Assembly (NCBI GenBank): GCA_003246505.1
Contig: QKAI01000122.1
Span: 1 to 6,198, forward strand
Direction: 5' to 3'
DNA length: 6,198 nucleotides
Source of the DNA: Spirochaetaceae bacterium
GTDB taxonomy: Bacteria > Spirochaetota > Spirochaetia > DSM-2461
The notes beneath the pieces were generated by a model. That model saw nothing but the letters and a program-made list of their open reading frames with translations, made no database searches and had not been told where the DNA came from. A program made the position numbers and the translations under genes. The stretch's first letter is position 1; each line of letters starts with the position of its first letter. Positions 1-5,968 of this stretch are shown piece after piece.

Positions 1-1
1 A

Positions 2-1063
2 ATGGACGTCAAGGAAATAACGAAAGAAAAATGGCTCAGCGATGTATTTCCCGAATGGGGTACCTGGCTTAATGAAGAGATAGAAGAGGAGAATGTAAAA
101 CCGGGCACCTTCGCTATGTGGTGGCTCGGCTGTACGGGCATCTGGGTCAAATCGGAGGGAAATGCCAACATCCTCATCGACTTCTGGACCAAGAGCGGAA
201 AAAGATCGGGGAAAAACAAACTCATGGCATCACAGCACCAGCACCAGAGAATGATCGGATGCGTGGCCCTGCAGCCCAACCTGCGCAATGTGCCCTGCGT
301 CCTCGACCCCTTCGGAATCAAGACGGTGGACGCCGTTCTCGCGACCCACGATCACGGGGACCATATCGATCCCTACGTGGCGGCGGCGGTACTGCAGAAC
401 TGTTCCGAGACGGTGCCCTTCATCGGGCCTCAGGCCTGCGTGGACCTGTGGATCAAATGGGGTGTTCCTGCGGACCGGTGCCGGGTGGTCAAGCCAGGCG
501 ACGAAGTGAGGATCAAGGACACCATCATCGTGGCTCTGGACTCCTTCGACCGGACCGAGCTTGTCACGGCTCCCAAGGGCATGGTTCTTAAGGACCAGCC
601 CGTAAGGGACATGGACATACTGGCGGTCAACTATCTGATAAAGACCCCCGGGGGCAACCTCTACCATTCCGGCGACTCTCACTACTCAAACTACTTTGCC
701 AAGCATGGTAACGACCACAGGATCGATGTGGCTCTCGGCTCCTACGGGGAGAACCCCCGGGGCATGACCGACAAAATCAATGCCTCGGACATGCTCCGGA
801 TGGCCGAATCACTTAATACTAAAGTCATCATTCCCATCCACCATGATATCTGGACGAATTTTCTAGCCGATCCGAAGGAGATCACCACACTCTGGAACAT
901 GAAAAAGGACCGCCTCAAGTACGGATTCAAGCCCTACATCTGGCAGGTTGGCGGCAAATTCACCTGGCCGGAAAACAAGGATGATATGGAATTCATGTTC
1001 GACCGGGGTTTCCATGACGCCTTCGCGATCGAACCGGACCTACCCTTCAAATCTCTCCTCTGA
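2..1063 (+). CDS. ulaG: L-ascorbate-6-phosphate lactonase UlaG
   Basis: This is a complete 353-residue protein that I recognise as UlaG; the E. coli protein has about 354 residues. UlaG is a cytoplasmic Mn-dependent metallo-beta-lactamase-fold enzyme that hydrolyses L-ascorbate-6-phosphate to 3-keto-L-gulonate-6-phosphate in anaerobic ascorbate use, ahead of UlaD, UlaE and UlaF. Visible hallmarks are the N-terminal FPEWGTWLNEEIE block (residues 16-28), GTFAMWWLGCTGIW (35-48), the metal-binding motif HDHGDH (116-121), HSGDSHYSNY (222-231), GSYGENPRG (246-254), IPIHHDIW (277-284) and the C-terminal IEPDLPFKS (343-351). The ATG at base 2 aligns with the E. coli start to within one residue, but the ribosome binding site lies outside the window. 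No other ula gene is visible, and the terminator just after it suggests it ends an operon. Its base composition is less GC-rich than that of the genes downstream. Family assignment is very secure; the in vivo substrate is inferred from the family. Confidence 0.96.
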   Translation: MDVKEITKEKWLSDVFPEWGTWLNEEIEEENVKPGTFAMWWLGCTGIWVKSEGNANILIDFWTKSGKRSGKNKLMASQHQHQRMIGCVALQPNLRNVPCVLDPFGIKTVDAVLATHDHGDHIDPYVAAAVLQNCSETVPFIGPQACVDLWIKWGVPADRCRVVKPGDEVRIKDTIIVALDSFDRTELVTAPKGMVLKDQPVRDMDILAVNYLIKTPGGNLYHSGDSHYSNYFAKHGNDHRIDVALGSYGENPRGMTDKINASDMLRMAESLNTKVIIPIHHDIWTNFLADPKEITTLWNMKKDRLKYGFKPYIWQVGGKFTWPENKDDMEFMFDRGFHDAFAIEPDLPFKSLL

Positions 1064-1092
1064 TCACCGAACGATTGTTTCATAACCTCCAT

Positions 1093-1109
1093 CTTGGAAT
1101 TCCCCCAAG
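1093..1109. repeat. Short inverted repeat CTTGG-N7-CCAAG upstream of the terminator
   Basis: CTTGG (1093-1097) and CCAAG (1105-1109) form a perfect 5-bp inverted repeat around a 7-base centre, with the palindrome GGAATTCC at 1096-1103. Its right arm overlaps the first three bases of the terminator stem. It could be an operator, an extension of the terminator structure, or chance. It does not match a Fur box or any other operator I know. Confidence 0.3.
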
Positions 1110-1136
1110 CGTCCTCCGGGACGCTTTTTTATTTTT
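1107..1136 (+). terminator. Intrinsic terminator after ulaG
   Basis: A perfect 8-bp stem is formed by AAGCGTCC (1107-1114) and GGACGCTT (1119-1126). It closes on a TCCG tetraloop, which belongs to the stable UNCG class. A T-rich tail follows: six T at 1125-1130 (the first two also close the stem), one A, then five T at 1132-1136. The minus strand has no comparable T tract, so it works in the plus direction only. It separates the ulaG transcript from the TonB operon. Confidence 0.93.
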
Positions 1137-1139
1137 CCG

Positions 1140-1168
1140 GTGACATATCTCCCTCCCCCGCCTGTTAC
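1140..1168 (+). promoter_or_regulatory. Weak sigma70-like promoter candidate for the TonB operon
   Basis: GTGACA (1140-1145) matches the -35 consensus at 5 of 6 positions. TGTTAC (1163-1168) lies exactly 17 bases further on but matches the -10 consensus at only 3 of 6. Transcription would begin near 1175, giving a leader of about 15 nt that still contains the ribosome binding site. Its place, right after the terminator and just before the receptor gene, is where a promoter is expected. The poor -10 means it may be chance, or that an activator or another sigma factor is used. No Fur box is apparent. Confidence 0.25.
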
Positions 1169-1178
1169 AGAGGGGAAC

Positions 1179-1188
1179 AAGGATGGAG
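1179..1188 (+). promoter_or_regulatory. Ribosome binding site that decides the receptor start
   Basis: AAGGA (1179-1183) lies 6 nt before the ATG at 1190. GGAG (1185-1188) is too close to the ATG to act. The reading frame stays open upstream to a TTG at 1094, but that start lies before the terminator hairpin and would give an N-terminus unlike a signal peptide. The ATG at 1190 is therefore preferred. Confidence 0.75.
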
Positions 1189-1189
1189 T

Positions 1190-3703
1190 ATGAGAAGAAA
1201 GGGAAGACTGTCGGTAATTATAATATTGATCGGGGGAGGGGCATTCCTCTTTCCCGAAGAGGTCATATTAAGAATTTTCGACCGGGACCTTGATTTCCCC
1301 CTGGAGGGGGCCCAGGTCCGGATAGTAGGAGAGGAGGAGACCCGTTACGCCGACGGGGACGGGCTGGTGGCGCTGGAAATACCCTCCGGAAGGGGGCGGA
1401 CGGTCTGTCTGGTATCCTATCCGGGATACGATCCGGTCAGGCTGCCCCTGGCGGGAATCGGCGGGGGGGAGATCGGAATCCCCCTGGTCCTCTCCGGCAT
1501 CATAGAGGGGGAGGAGCTTGTGGTGGAACGGACCGCCCCGGGGGAGAAGGAGGAGGAGACCGGCGTCTCCCTGGTCCTTGACCGGGAGGAGATGGAGACC
1601 ACCGCCAACATCGGCCTGGTGGAGGACGTGATGTCCACCGTCAAGACCCTGCCCGGGGTCAGCTTCACCGGGGGCTGGGACGCCCAGCCCTCCATACGGG
1701 GAGGGTATCCGGAGGAGATGGCCGCCAGCCTGGACGGGTTCTACGTCACCTACCCCTTCCACTGGGGGGGAGCCTACTCCATCTTCAATCCCAACATGGT
1801 GGAGTCGGCCAAGCTCTCCCACGGCATCTACTCCGCCCGCTACGGCCGGGCCCTGTCGGGGATTCTGGAAATCACCACCAGGACCCCGGATGAGCCGGAG
1901 CTGCGGGTGGACGGGGCCCTCTCCACCACCTCCGCGGACCTCTTCATCCAGACCCCCCTGGGAAATTCCTCGGGCCTCTTCGCAGGGGGCAAGATCACCT
2001 ACCTGGACACGGCCAAGCTCATCTATCCCGACGAGACGGAGGACATGACGACCATGCCCTACATCCGGGACTTCTACGCCAAGTGGCAGTGGCAACCGGC
2101 GGACCGGGTGAACGTTTCTCTTAACGGGTTTCTGGGAAGCGACGGGGTGGGAGTGGACACATCGGTCACCGACGACGAGGGGTTCACCTCCGCCATCTAC
2201 TTCGACTACGACTACGTGAACTCCTTTCTGGCGGGGAGCCTGGAGTGGTCCCCCACGGACACCCTGTTCATAGACCTCACCGCCGGGGCTAACTGGAACG
2301 TGATGCACCTGGACTTCCGGGGAACCGATTCGGGCACCCGGGAGTACAGCCAGGAATTCCTCGATGCATACGGAGGAATCCTGGGCCTCAATCCCGGGGA
2401 TACCTACTCCCTGGACGGGCTTACGTCCACGGGGAAGGAGAATCTTGACCTCCGCCAGGAACAGGTCAAACTGACCGCGGAGAAGCTCCTGAGGGACGGG
2501 GACGTGCTGGTGGCGGGGACGGAGCAGGTGTTCAGGCAGACCACCCAGAACGGGACCTACGCCGGCTGGTATCCCTCCTACGACGAAGGGGCGGGGACCT
2601 TCTCCCTGGACTACGAGTCCTTCTCCACCGACGTGGACGGGAACAGCTCCTGGAATCCGGCCCTCTTCCTTATCTGGGAGCACGGGGGAGACCGGGACCG
2701 GTTCAAGAGCGAGTTGGGAGTCCGGGCGGAGCACTACTACATCTGGAACAGGGACTTCGGGATGCACACCCGGCCCGCGGTAAATCCCCGTGCCACGGTG
2801 ACCTGGACGGCGGCGGAGAACAGGGGGGCTGTGGACAGCCTGGACCTGACCCTGGGTTCGGGAATTTTCTCCTACTTCCCCCTCACCGCGGACATGCTGG
2901 AGGAGGATTACGGCATAGATGACTGGGCCATGAGTCCCGACCGGGCCCTCTTTTCCATCCTGGGAACGGAACTTAACTGGTCGGGGGAGTGGAAGCTCTC
3001 CGCGGAAACCTACTACAAGTACTACCTTAACCGGCTGGTCCTGACCACCGACGACGGGGCTGGCGGCGATTCGGAGCTCTATTACAATACGAAAGGGCAG
3101 GGACATGTGTGGGGATTCGACCTGATGCTCCAGAGAAAGGGGGGACGGAAGTGGGACGGGTACCTCTCCTACTCCTTCATCTACGCCCGGTATTACAACC
3201 CCTCCAATACGGGCACCGATTCGGAGGACAGCTCCCTGAATAACGGGGAGCCCCTGGATGCCTGGTTCTATCCCTACTACCACCGCTACCACAGCCTGAA
3301 CCTGGTGTTCAACTGGCACTTCCAGCCGGGATGGACCTTCTCCCTGCTCGGATCCCTGGCCTCGGGAGCCCCCCGGGAGCGGGTGGGGGATGTCACCGTT
3401 TACCCGGCGGACCTGAGCGGCACCTGGATAGAGCAGTACGCCCGGACCTCCTACTACTCGGACAGCCTGCGGGACGGGATTTCCGTCCCCGTGGATCTGC
3501 GCCTCTCCTACGGCAGGTACGGACGGAACAGCAAGGTCTACACCGAATGGTACGTGGCGGTGGAGGATATCTTCGTGAACCTCTACCAGCCCTCCACCAA
3601 TACCAGTTTCAACACAAATACGGGGGAGGAGAACCGGGATACCTCGGCGGACTTCAATATCGGGGTGCCCATCCCCTCCTTCGGCCTGAAGATCAGTTAT
3701 TAA
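1190..3703 (+). CDS. TonB-dependent outer-membrane receptor with N-terminal carboxypeptidase-regulatory-like domain
   Basis: This 837-residue protein has the layout of a TonB-dependent transporter, which imports a ligand across the outer membrane using force from TonB. Residues 1-22 (MRRKGRL, then a hydrophobic stretch) look like a signal peptide, though the cleavage site is unclear. Residues about 25-102 form a small beta-rich domain of the carboxypeptidase-regulatory type (FDRDLDFPLEGAQVRIVGEE, then a DGDGLVALEIPSG turn). GEELVVERTAP (107-117) resembles a TonB box. The plug, about 125-232, includes LPGVSF (154-159), PSIRGGYPEEMAASLDGFYV (167-186), YPFHWGGAYSIFNP (188-201) and SARYGRALSGILEITTR (215-231). 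The rest, rich in alternating aromatic and polar residues, is the beta-barrel and ends in the aromatic Tyr837 (FGLKISY), as expected for BAM-assembled barrels. The plug resembles receptors common in Bacteroidota, and no STN signalling domain is present. It is the first gene of an operon with its own motor. The ligand cannot be told from the sequence. Confidence 0.92.
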   Translation: MRRKGRLSVIIILIGGGAFLFPEEVILRIFDRDLDFPLEGAQVRIVGEEETRYADGDGLVALEIPSGRGRTVCLVSYPGYDPVRLPLAGIGGGEIGIPLVLSGIIEGEELVVERTAPGEKEEETGVSLVLDREEMETTANIGLVEDVMSTVKTLPGVSFTGGWDAQPSIRGGYPEEMAASLDGFYVTYPFHWGGAYSIFNPNMVESAKLSHGIYSARYGRALSGILEITTRTPDEPELRVDGALSTTSADLFIQTPLGNSSGLFAGGKITYLDTAKLIYPDETEDMTTMPYIRDFYAKWQWQPADRVNVSLNGFLGSDGVGVDTSVTDDEGFTSAIYFDYDYVNSFLAGSLEWSPTDTLFIDLTAGANWNVMHLDFRGTDSGTREYSQEFLDAYGGILGLNPGDTYSLDGLTSTGKENLDLRQEQVKLTAEKLLRDGDVLVAGTEQVFRQTTQNGTYAGWYPSYDEGAGTFSLDYESFSTDVDGNSSWNPALFLIWEHGGDRDRFKSELGVRAEHYYIWNRDFGMHTRPAVNPRATVTWTAAENRGAVDSLDLTLGSGIFSYFPLTADMLEEDYGIDDWAMSPDRALFSILGTELNWSGEWKLSAETYYKYYLNRLVLTTDDGAGGDSELYYNTKGQGHVWGFDLMLQRKGGRKWDGYLSYSFIYARYYNPSNTGTDSEDSSLNNGEPLDAWFYPYYHRYHSLNLVFNWHFQPGWTFSLLGSLASGAPRERVGDVTVYPADLSGTWIEQYARTSYYSDSLRDGISVPVDLRLSYGRYGRNSKVYTEWYVAVEDIFVNLYQPSTNTSFNTNTGEENRDTSADFNIGVPIPSFGLKISY

Positions 3704-3713
3704 GGAAAGGGAT

Positions 3714-4493
3714 ATGAAAAACACCGTAAAAAAACTGCTGCCCCTGCTTGTCCTTTTCAGGACGGCCCTGCTCCTCACATCCTGCGCCTCCTCCGGGGAG
3801 CGGGAGGGGACCCTCTGGACGGGAACCCTCCCCGGGGGAGAAGGGAAAAGAGCCTCCTCCTGGGAACTGAGCCTGGACGGGGGAAACCGGGTCAGGCTGA
3901 CCCTGCCCTATGGGGACAGGGCGGTTGTCACCGGGGAGGCCTTTCCCGGCGACGGGGGAGTCTGGACGGTCTACACGGACGAACTGGACTGGTTCGGCAA
4001 CTGGCACCGGGGCTGGACCGAGGCCCGGTTCTCCCTGACGGGCAGCTTCGACCTGGTTCCCCGCAAAGGCGGCTGGGTACTGGAAATCCGGGAGAAGCCG
4101 GAGATCACCGGCCTGGCGGCCGCCTCGCTGCGCCTGGGGGAGGAGAGGATCTACGGGGACCGGGGACGGGACATTGTCGCCCGCCGGTGGGCCCGCGTAG
4201 AAAGGGCCGCACAGTACGCCGGGACGGTCCTGGGCCGGAGGGAATTCCCCTTCGCGGACCGGAAGGGCCGGTACGCCGACAGGGGCCCCTTCGAAGAGCT
4301 GGAGGATCTCTTCTTCCGGAATCCGGAGGGCTGCAGCGCCCTGCCGGAGGACCTGGTGCCGGTGGTGGAATCGGGCACCCTCCACGGGGATTACGAAGCC
4401 GGTGAAGGGCTCTTCTATCTGGCCCTGACCTGGGATTATCTGTGGGACGTCGCCCTGTCCCGCTCGAGCATAGAAACAAGGAGTAAACAATGA
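3714..4493 (+). CDS. Putative lipoprotein of unknown family in the TonB operon
   Basis: I do not recognise the family of this 259-residue protein. It starts with MKNTVKKLL, a hydrophobic stretch and the lipobox LTSC, giving a likely lipidated Cys24. An Arg (residue 16) inside the hydrophobic core of the signal is unusual. The mature part begins with a beta-rich, glycine-rich region (about 30-127) containing a Trp cluster at W84, W93, W97 and W101. A more charged, apparently helical part follows (about 133-255), with many Arg and Glu and one further Cys (207). The binding site AAGGAAAGG (3702-3710) overlaps the receptor stop codon, with ATG at 3714. The gene's end overlaps exbB by 4 nt (ATGA). 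Lying between receptor and motor, it may be a periplasmic or surface accessory that binds the ligand or holds the receptor, by analogy with lipoproteins that partner TonB receptors elsewhere. That role is an inference from position only. Confidence 0.85.
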   Translation: MKNTVKKLLPLLVLFRTALLLTSCASSGEREGTLWTGTLPGGEGKRASSWELSLDGGNRVRLTLPYGDRAVVTGEAFPGDGGVWTVYTDELDWFGNWHRGWTEARFSLTGSFDLVPRKGGWVLEIREKPEITGLAAASLRLGEERIYGDRGRDIVARRWARVERAAQYAGTVLGRREFPFADRKGRYADRGPFEELEDLFFRNPEGCSALPEDLVPVVESGTLHGDYEAGEGLFYLALTWDYLWDVALSRSSIETRSKQ

Positions 4494-5164
4494 CGGAACA
4501 GACAAGCCTGACGGCGCTATTTTCCATGGGCGGGGTTTTCATGTGGCCCCTGCTGGTATTCTCGGTACTAACCGCGGGGCTCATCATAGAGCGGGTCCTC
4601 TACATCCTCTTCCACGATCTGAAGACGGAGAAGGTGAAGAGCACCGTTCTGCCCCTCATCGAAGAGGGCTCCCTCATCGAGGCGGACGCCTATCTGAACG
4701 GGCTCAAGGCGCGCAACCTTTCCGGACGCATCCTCCGGGTCATCCTTAAGAACGCCCCCTACGGGGAACACCGCATGGAGAAGGCCCTGGAGGCGGAGGG
4801 GCAGGAGGAGATCCGCCAGCTGGAAAACGGATTCAACTTCCTCGCCGCCCTGGCCTCCATCTCCCCCCTCACCGGATTCCTGGGAACCGTATCGGGTATG
4901 ATCGGCGCCTTCCGGTCCATAGCCGAGGCCTCCGACGTGAACGCCCAGCTGGTGGCCAACGGCATTTACGAGGCCCTGATGACCACCGTCTTCGGTCTCA
5001 TCATCGCCATTGTGGCCCTGGTGGGCTACAACATCCTGGCCCACCGGGTGGACAGTTTCGCCGCGGACATCACCAAGGCCGCCAGCGACATGATAGCCCT
5101 CCTCTCCATCCGCAGGGATGGGGAGAAGAAGATGTCCCTCATGCTGGAGGAGAGCCGGGCGTGA
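4490..5164 (+). CDS. exbB: ExbB/TolQ-type proton-channel subunit
   Basis: This 224-residue inner-membrane protein belongs to the MotA/TolQ/ExbB family. With ExbD it forms the proton-driven motor that energises TonB. Three membrane segments are visible at about 15-40, 117-140 and 162-184, with the usual large cytoplasmic loop between the first two. The family signature ISPLTGFLGTVSGMIGAF (124-141) carries Thr133, which aligns with E. coli ExbB Thr148. GIYEALMTTVFGLIIAI (158-174) carries Thr166, which aligns with Thr181. Both polar residues line the proton path in the family. A binding site AAGGAG (4478-4483) lies 6 nt before the ATG. The gene overlaps the lipoprotein gene before it and exbD after it by 4 nt each, so translation is probably coupled. 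It could be called TolQ by similarity alone, but the receptor and tonB neighbours, and the absence of tolA or tolB so far, favour ExbB. Confidence 0.93.
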   Translation: MTEQTSLTALFSMGGVFMWPLLVFSVLTAGLIIERVLYILFHDLKTEKVKSTVLPLIEEGSLIEADAYLNGLKARNLSGRILRVILKNAPYGEHRMEKALEAEGQEEIRQLENGFNFLAALASISPLTGFLGTVSGMIGAFRSIAEASDVNAQLVANGIYEALMTTVFGLIIAIVALVGYNILAHRVDSFAADITKAASDMIALLSIRRDGEKKMSLMLEESRA

Positions 5165-5562
5165 AAATCAAGAAGTTCTTTACCCACCGGGCGGATGATC
5201 CCATGGGAGCCCTGAACGACCTGAGCTTTCTCCTCATCATCTACTTCCTGGTCATCGCCGGTTTCAATACGAACCGGGGCTTCCTGCTCAATCTGCCCAG
5301 CCGGGAAAAACCGCGGATCGTCCAGAAGGACGATCTGCTGAGGCTGAGCCTCTCCCGGGAGGGGGAGCTCCTTTTCGAAGGGGAGGGTCTTTCCGAGGAA
5401 GCCCTGGACACCCTGCTGGCGCAGAACCTGGCGGCCCATCCCAACATGACGGTCTTCCTCTCCCTGGATCCGGACGTGCCCTATCAGAGGTTCGTGGACA
5501 CGGTCCACGTCATAAGGGAGAGGCGGGTTGAGAATTTTTCCTTCTCCCCGTCGGGAGGCTGA
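5161..5562 (+). CDS. exbD: ExbD/TolR-type biopolymer transport protein, first copy
   Basis: This 133-residue protein has the ExbD/TolR layout: a short cytoplasmic N-terminus (1-17), one membrane helix (about 18-36) and a periplasmic domain. The proton-carrying Asp expected near the start of the helix is present as Asp20 in ALNDLSFLLIIYF, aligning with E. coli ExbD Asp25. The NLP motif after the helix (44-46) is kept. The periplasmic part ends with VFLSLDPDVPYQRFVDTVHV (98-117), the usual family pattern. It starts with GTG at 5161, overlapping the exbB stop by 4 nt (GTGA). A GGAGGA site (5146-5151) lies 9 nt upstream inside exbB. This start gives a family-like N-terminus. It would work with ExbB and the second ExbD copy. 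Family membership is secure, and the pairing is inferred. Confidence 0.92.
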   Translation: MKIKKFFTHRADDPMGALNDLSFLLIIYFLVIAGFNTNRGFLLNLPSREKPRIVQKDDLLRLSLSREGELLFEGEGLSEEALDTLLAQNLAAHPNMTVFLSLDPDVPYQRFVDTVHVIRERRVENFSFSPSGG

Positions 5563-5566
5563 GCCC

Positions 5567-5968
5567 ATGGAACTGAAATCGAAGAGACGCCCCCCCGCGG
5601 CGCCCCTTTCCGCCATGTCGGACATAGGGTTCCTGCTGCTTATCTTCATCATGCTCCTCTCCCTCATCAACTACCGCAAGGAAGTGAGGATCGAGTACCC
5701 CGAAGCGAAGAGGGTGGAGATCACCGACGCGGACCATGAGCTGGAGATCTGGATCGACCGGGAGGGCCTGGTGACCGTGGAGGGACTTCCCCTTGACGGG
5801 GAGGGCCTGGAGGGAACCATCGCCGGGGCGATTGCGGAGCATCCGGACCTGCGGGTGCAGATTCTGGCCGACCGGGGGACGCCCTACCGCCATATAGACG
5901 GGGTTATCCGCATACTGCAGACCCTGCAGCACCGGGCGGTGGGCTTCGTGGTCAAGGAGGACCTGTGA
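5567..5968 (+). CDS. exbD: ExbD/TolR-type biopolymer transport protein, second copy
   Basis: This is a second, divergent ExbD/TolR protein, also 133 residues long. The basic N-terminus (KSKRRPP) is followed by a helix at about 18-35 with the expected Asp19 in AMSDIGFLLLIFIML. The periplasmic domain follows, ending in VQILADRGTPYRHIDGVIRI (97-116). It lacks the NLP motif after the helix, having EYP (43-45) instead. The ATG at 5567 has GGGAGG (5553-5558) 8 nt upstream. The frame is open back to a TTG at 5528 inside the first copy, but that extension lacks support and would give a non-family N-terminus. Only 4 nt separate it from the first copy. Its own stop overlaps the tonB ATG by one base (TGATG). 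Both copies keep the key Asp, so neither looks degenerate. Confidence 0.92.
   Translation: MELKSKRRPPAAPLSAMSDIGFLLLIFIMLLSLINYRKEVRIEYPEAKRVEITDADHELEIWIDREGLVTVEGLPLDGEGLEGTIAGAIAEHPDLRVQILADRGTPYRHIDGVIRILQTLQHRAVGFVVKEDL

Noticed and set aside
1094..1189. Longer receptor start at TTG 1094
   Set aside because: It would place the start before the terminator hairpin and put 32 residues in front of the signal peptide. The ATG at 1190 has a good ribosome binding site.
1064..1189. Riboswitch, small RNA or Fur box in the gap before the receptor
   Set aside because: The gap is 126 bases, of which about 30 are the terminator. I see no cobalamin-type or other conserved riboswitch core and no Fur-like palindrome.
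1268..3778. An 836-codon open frame on the minus strand covering nearly the whole receptor gene
   Set aside because: It is the mirror of a GC-rich gene with strong codon bias, which removes stop codons from the opposite strand. Its translation is a monotonous Val/Gly/Pro/Arg mix with no domain, while the plus strand gives a clear receptor.
3693..4505. A 270-codon minus-strand open frame opposite the lipoprotein gene
   Set aside because: The translation is Pro/Gly/Gln-rich with no recognisable motif. The plus strand has a signal peptide, lipobox, ribosome binding site and operon spacing.
5528..5566. Longer start (TTG) for the second exbD
   Set aside because: It would overlap the first exbD, has no clear ribosome binding site, and adds residues that the family lacks. 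The ATG at 5567 has GGGAGG 8 nt upstream and gives a normal N-terminus.
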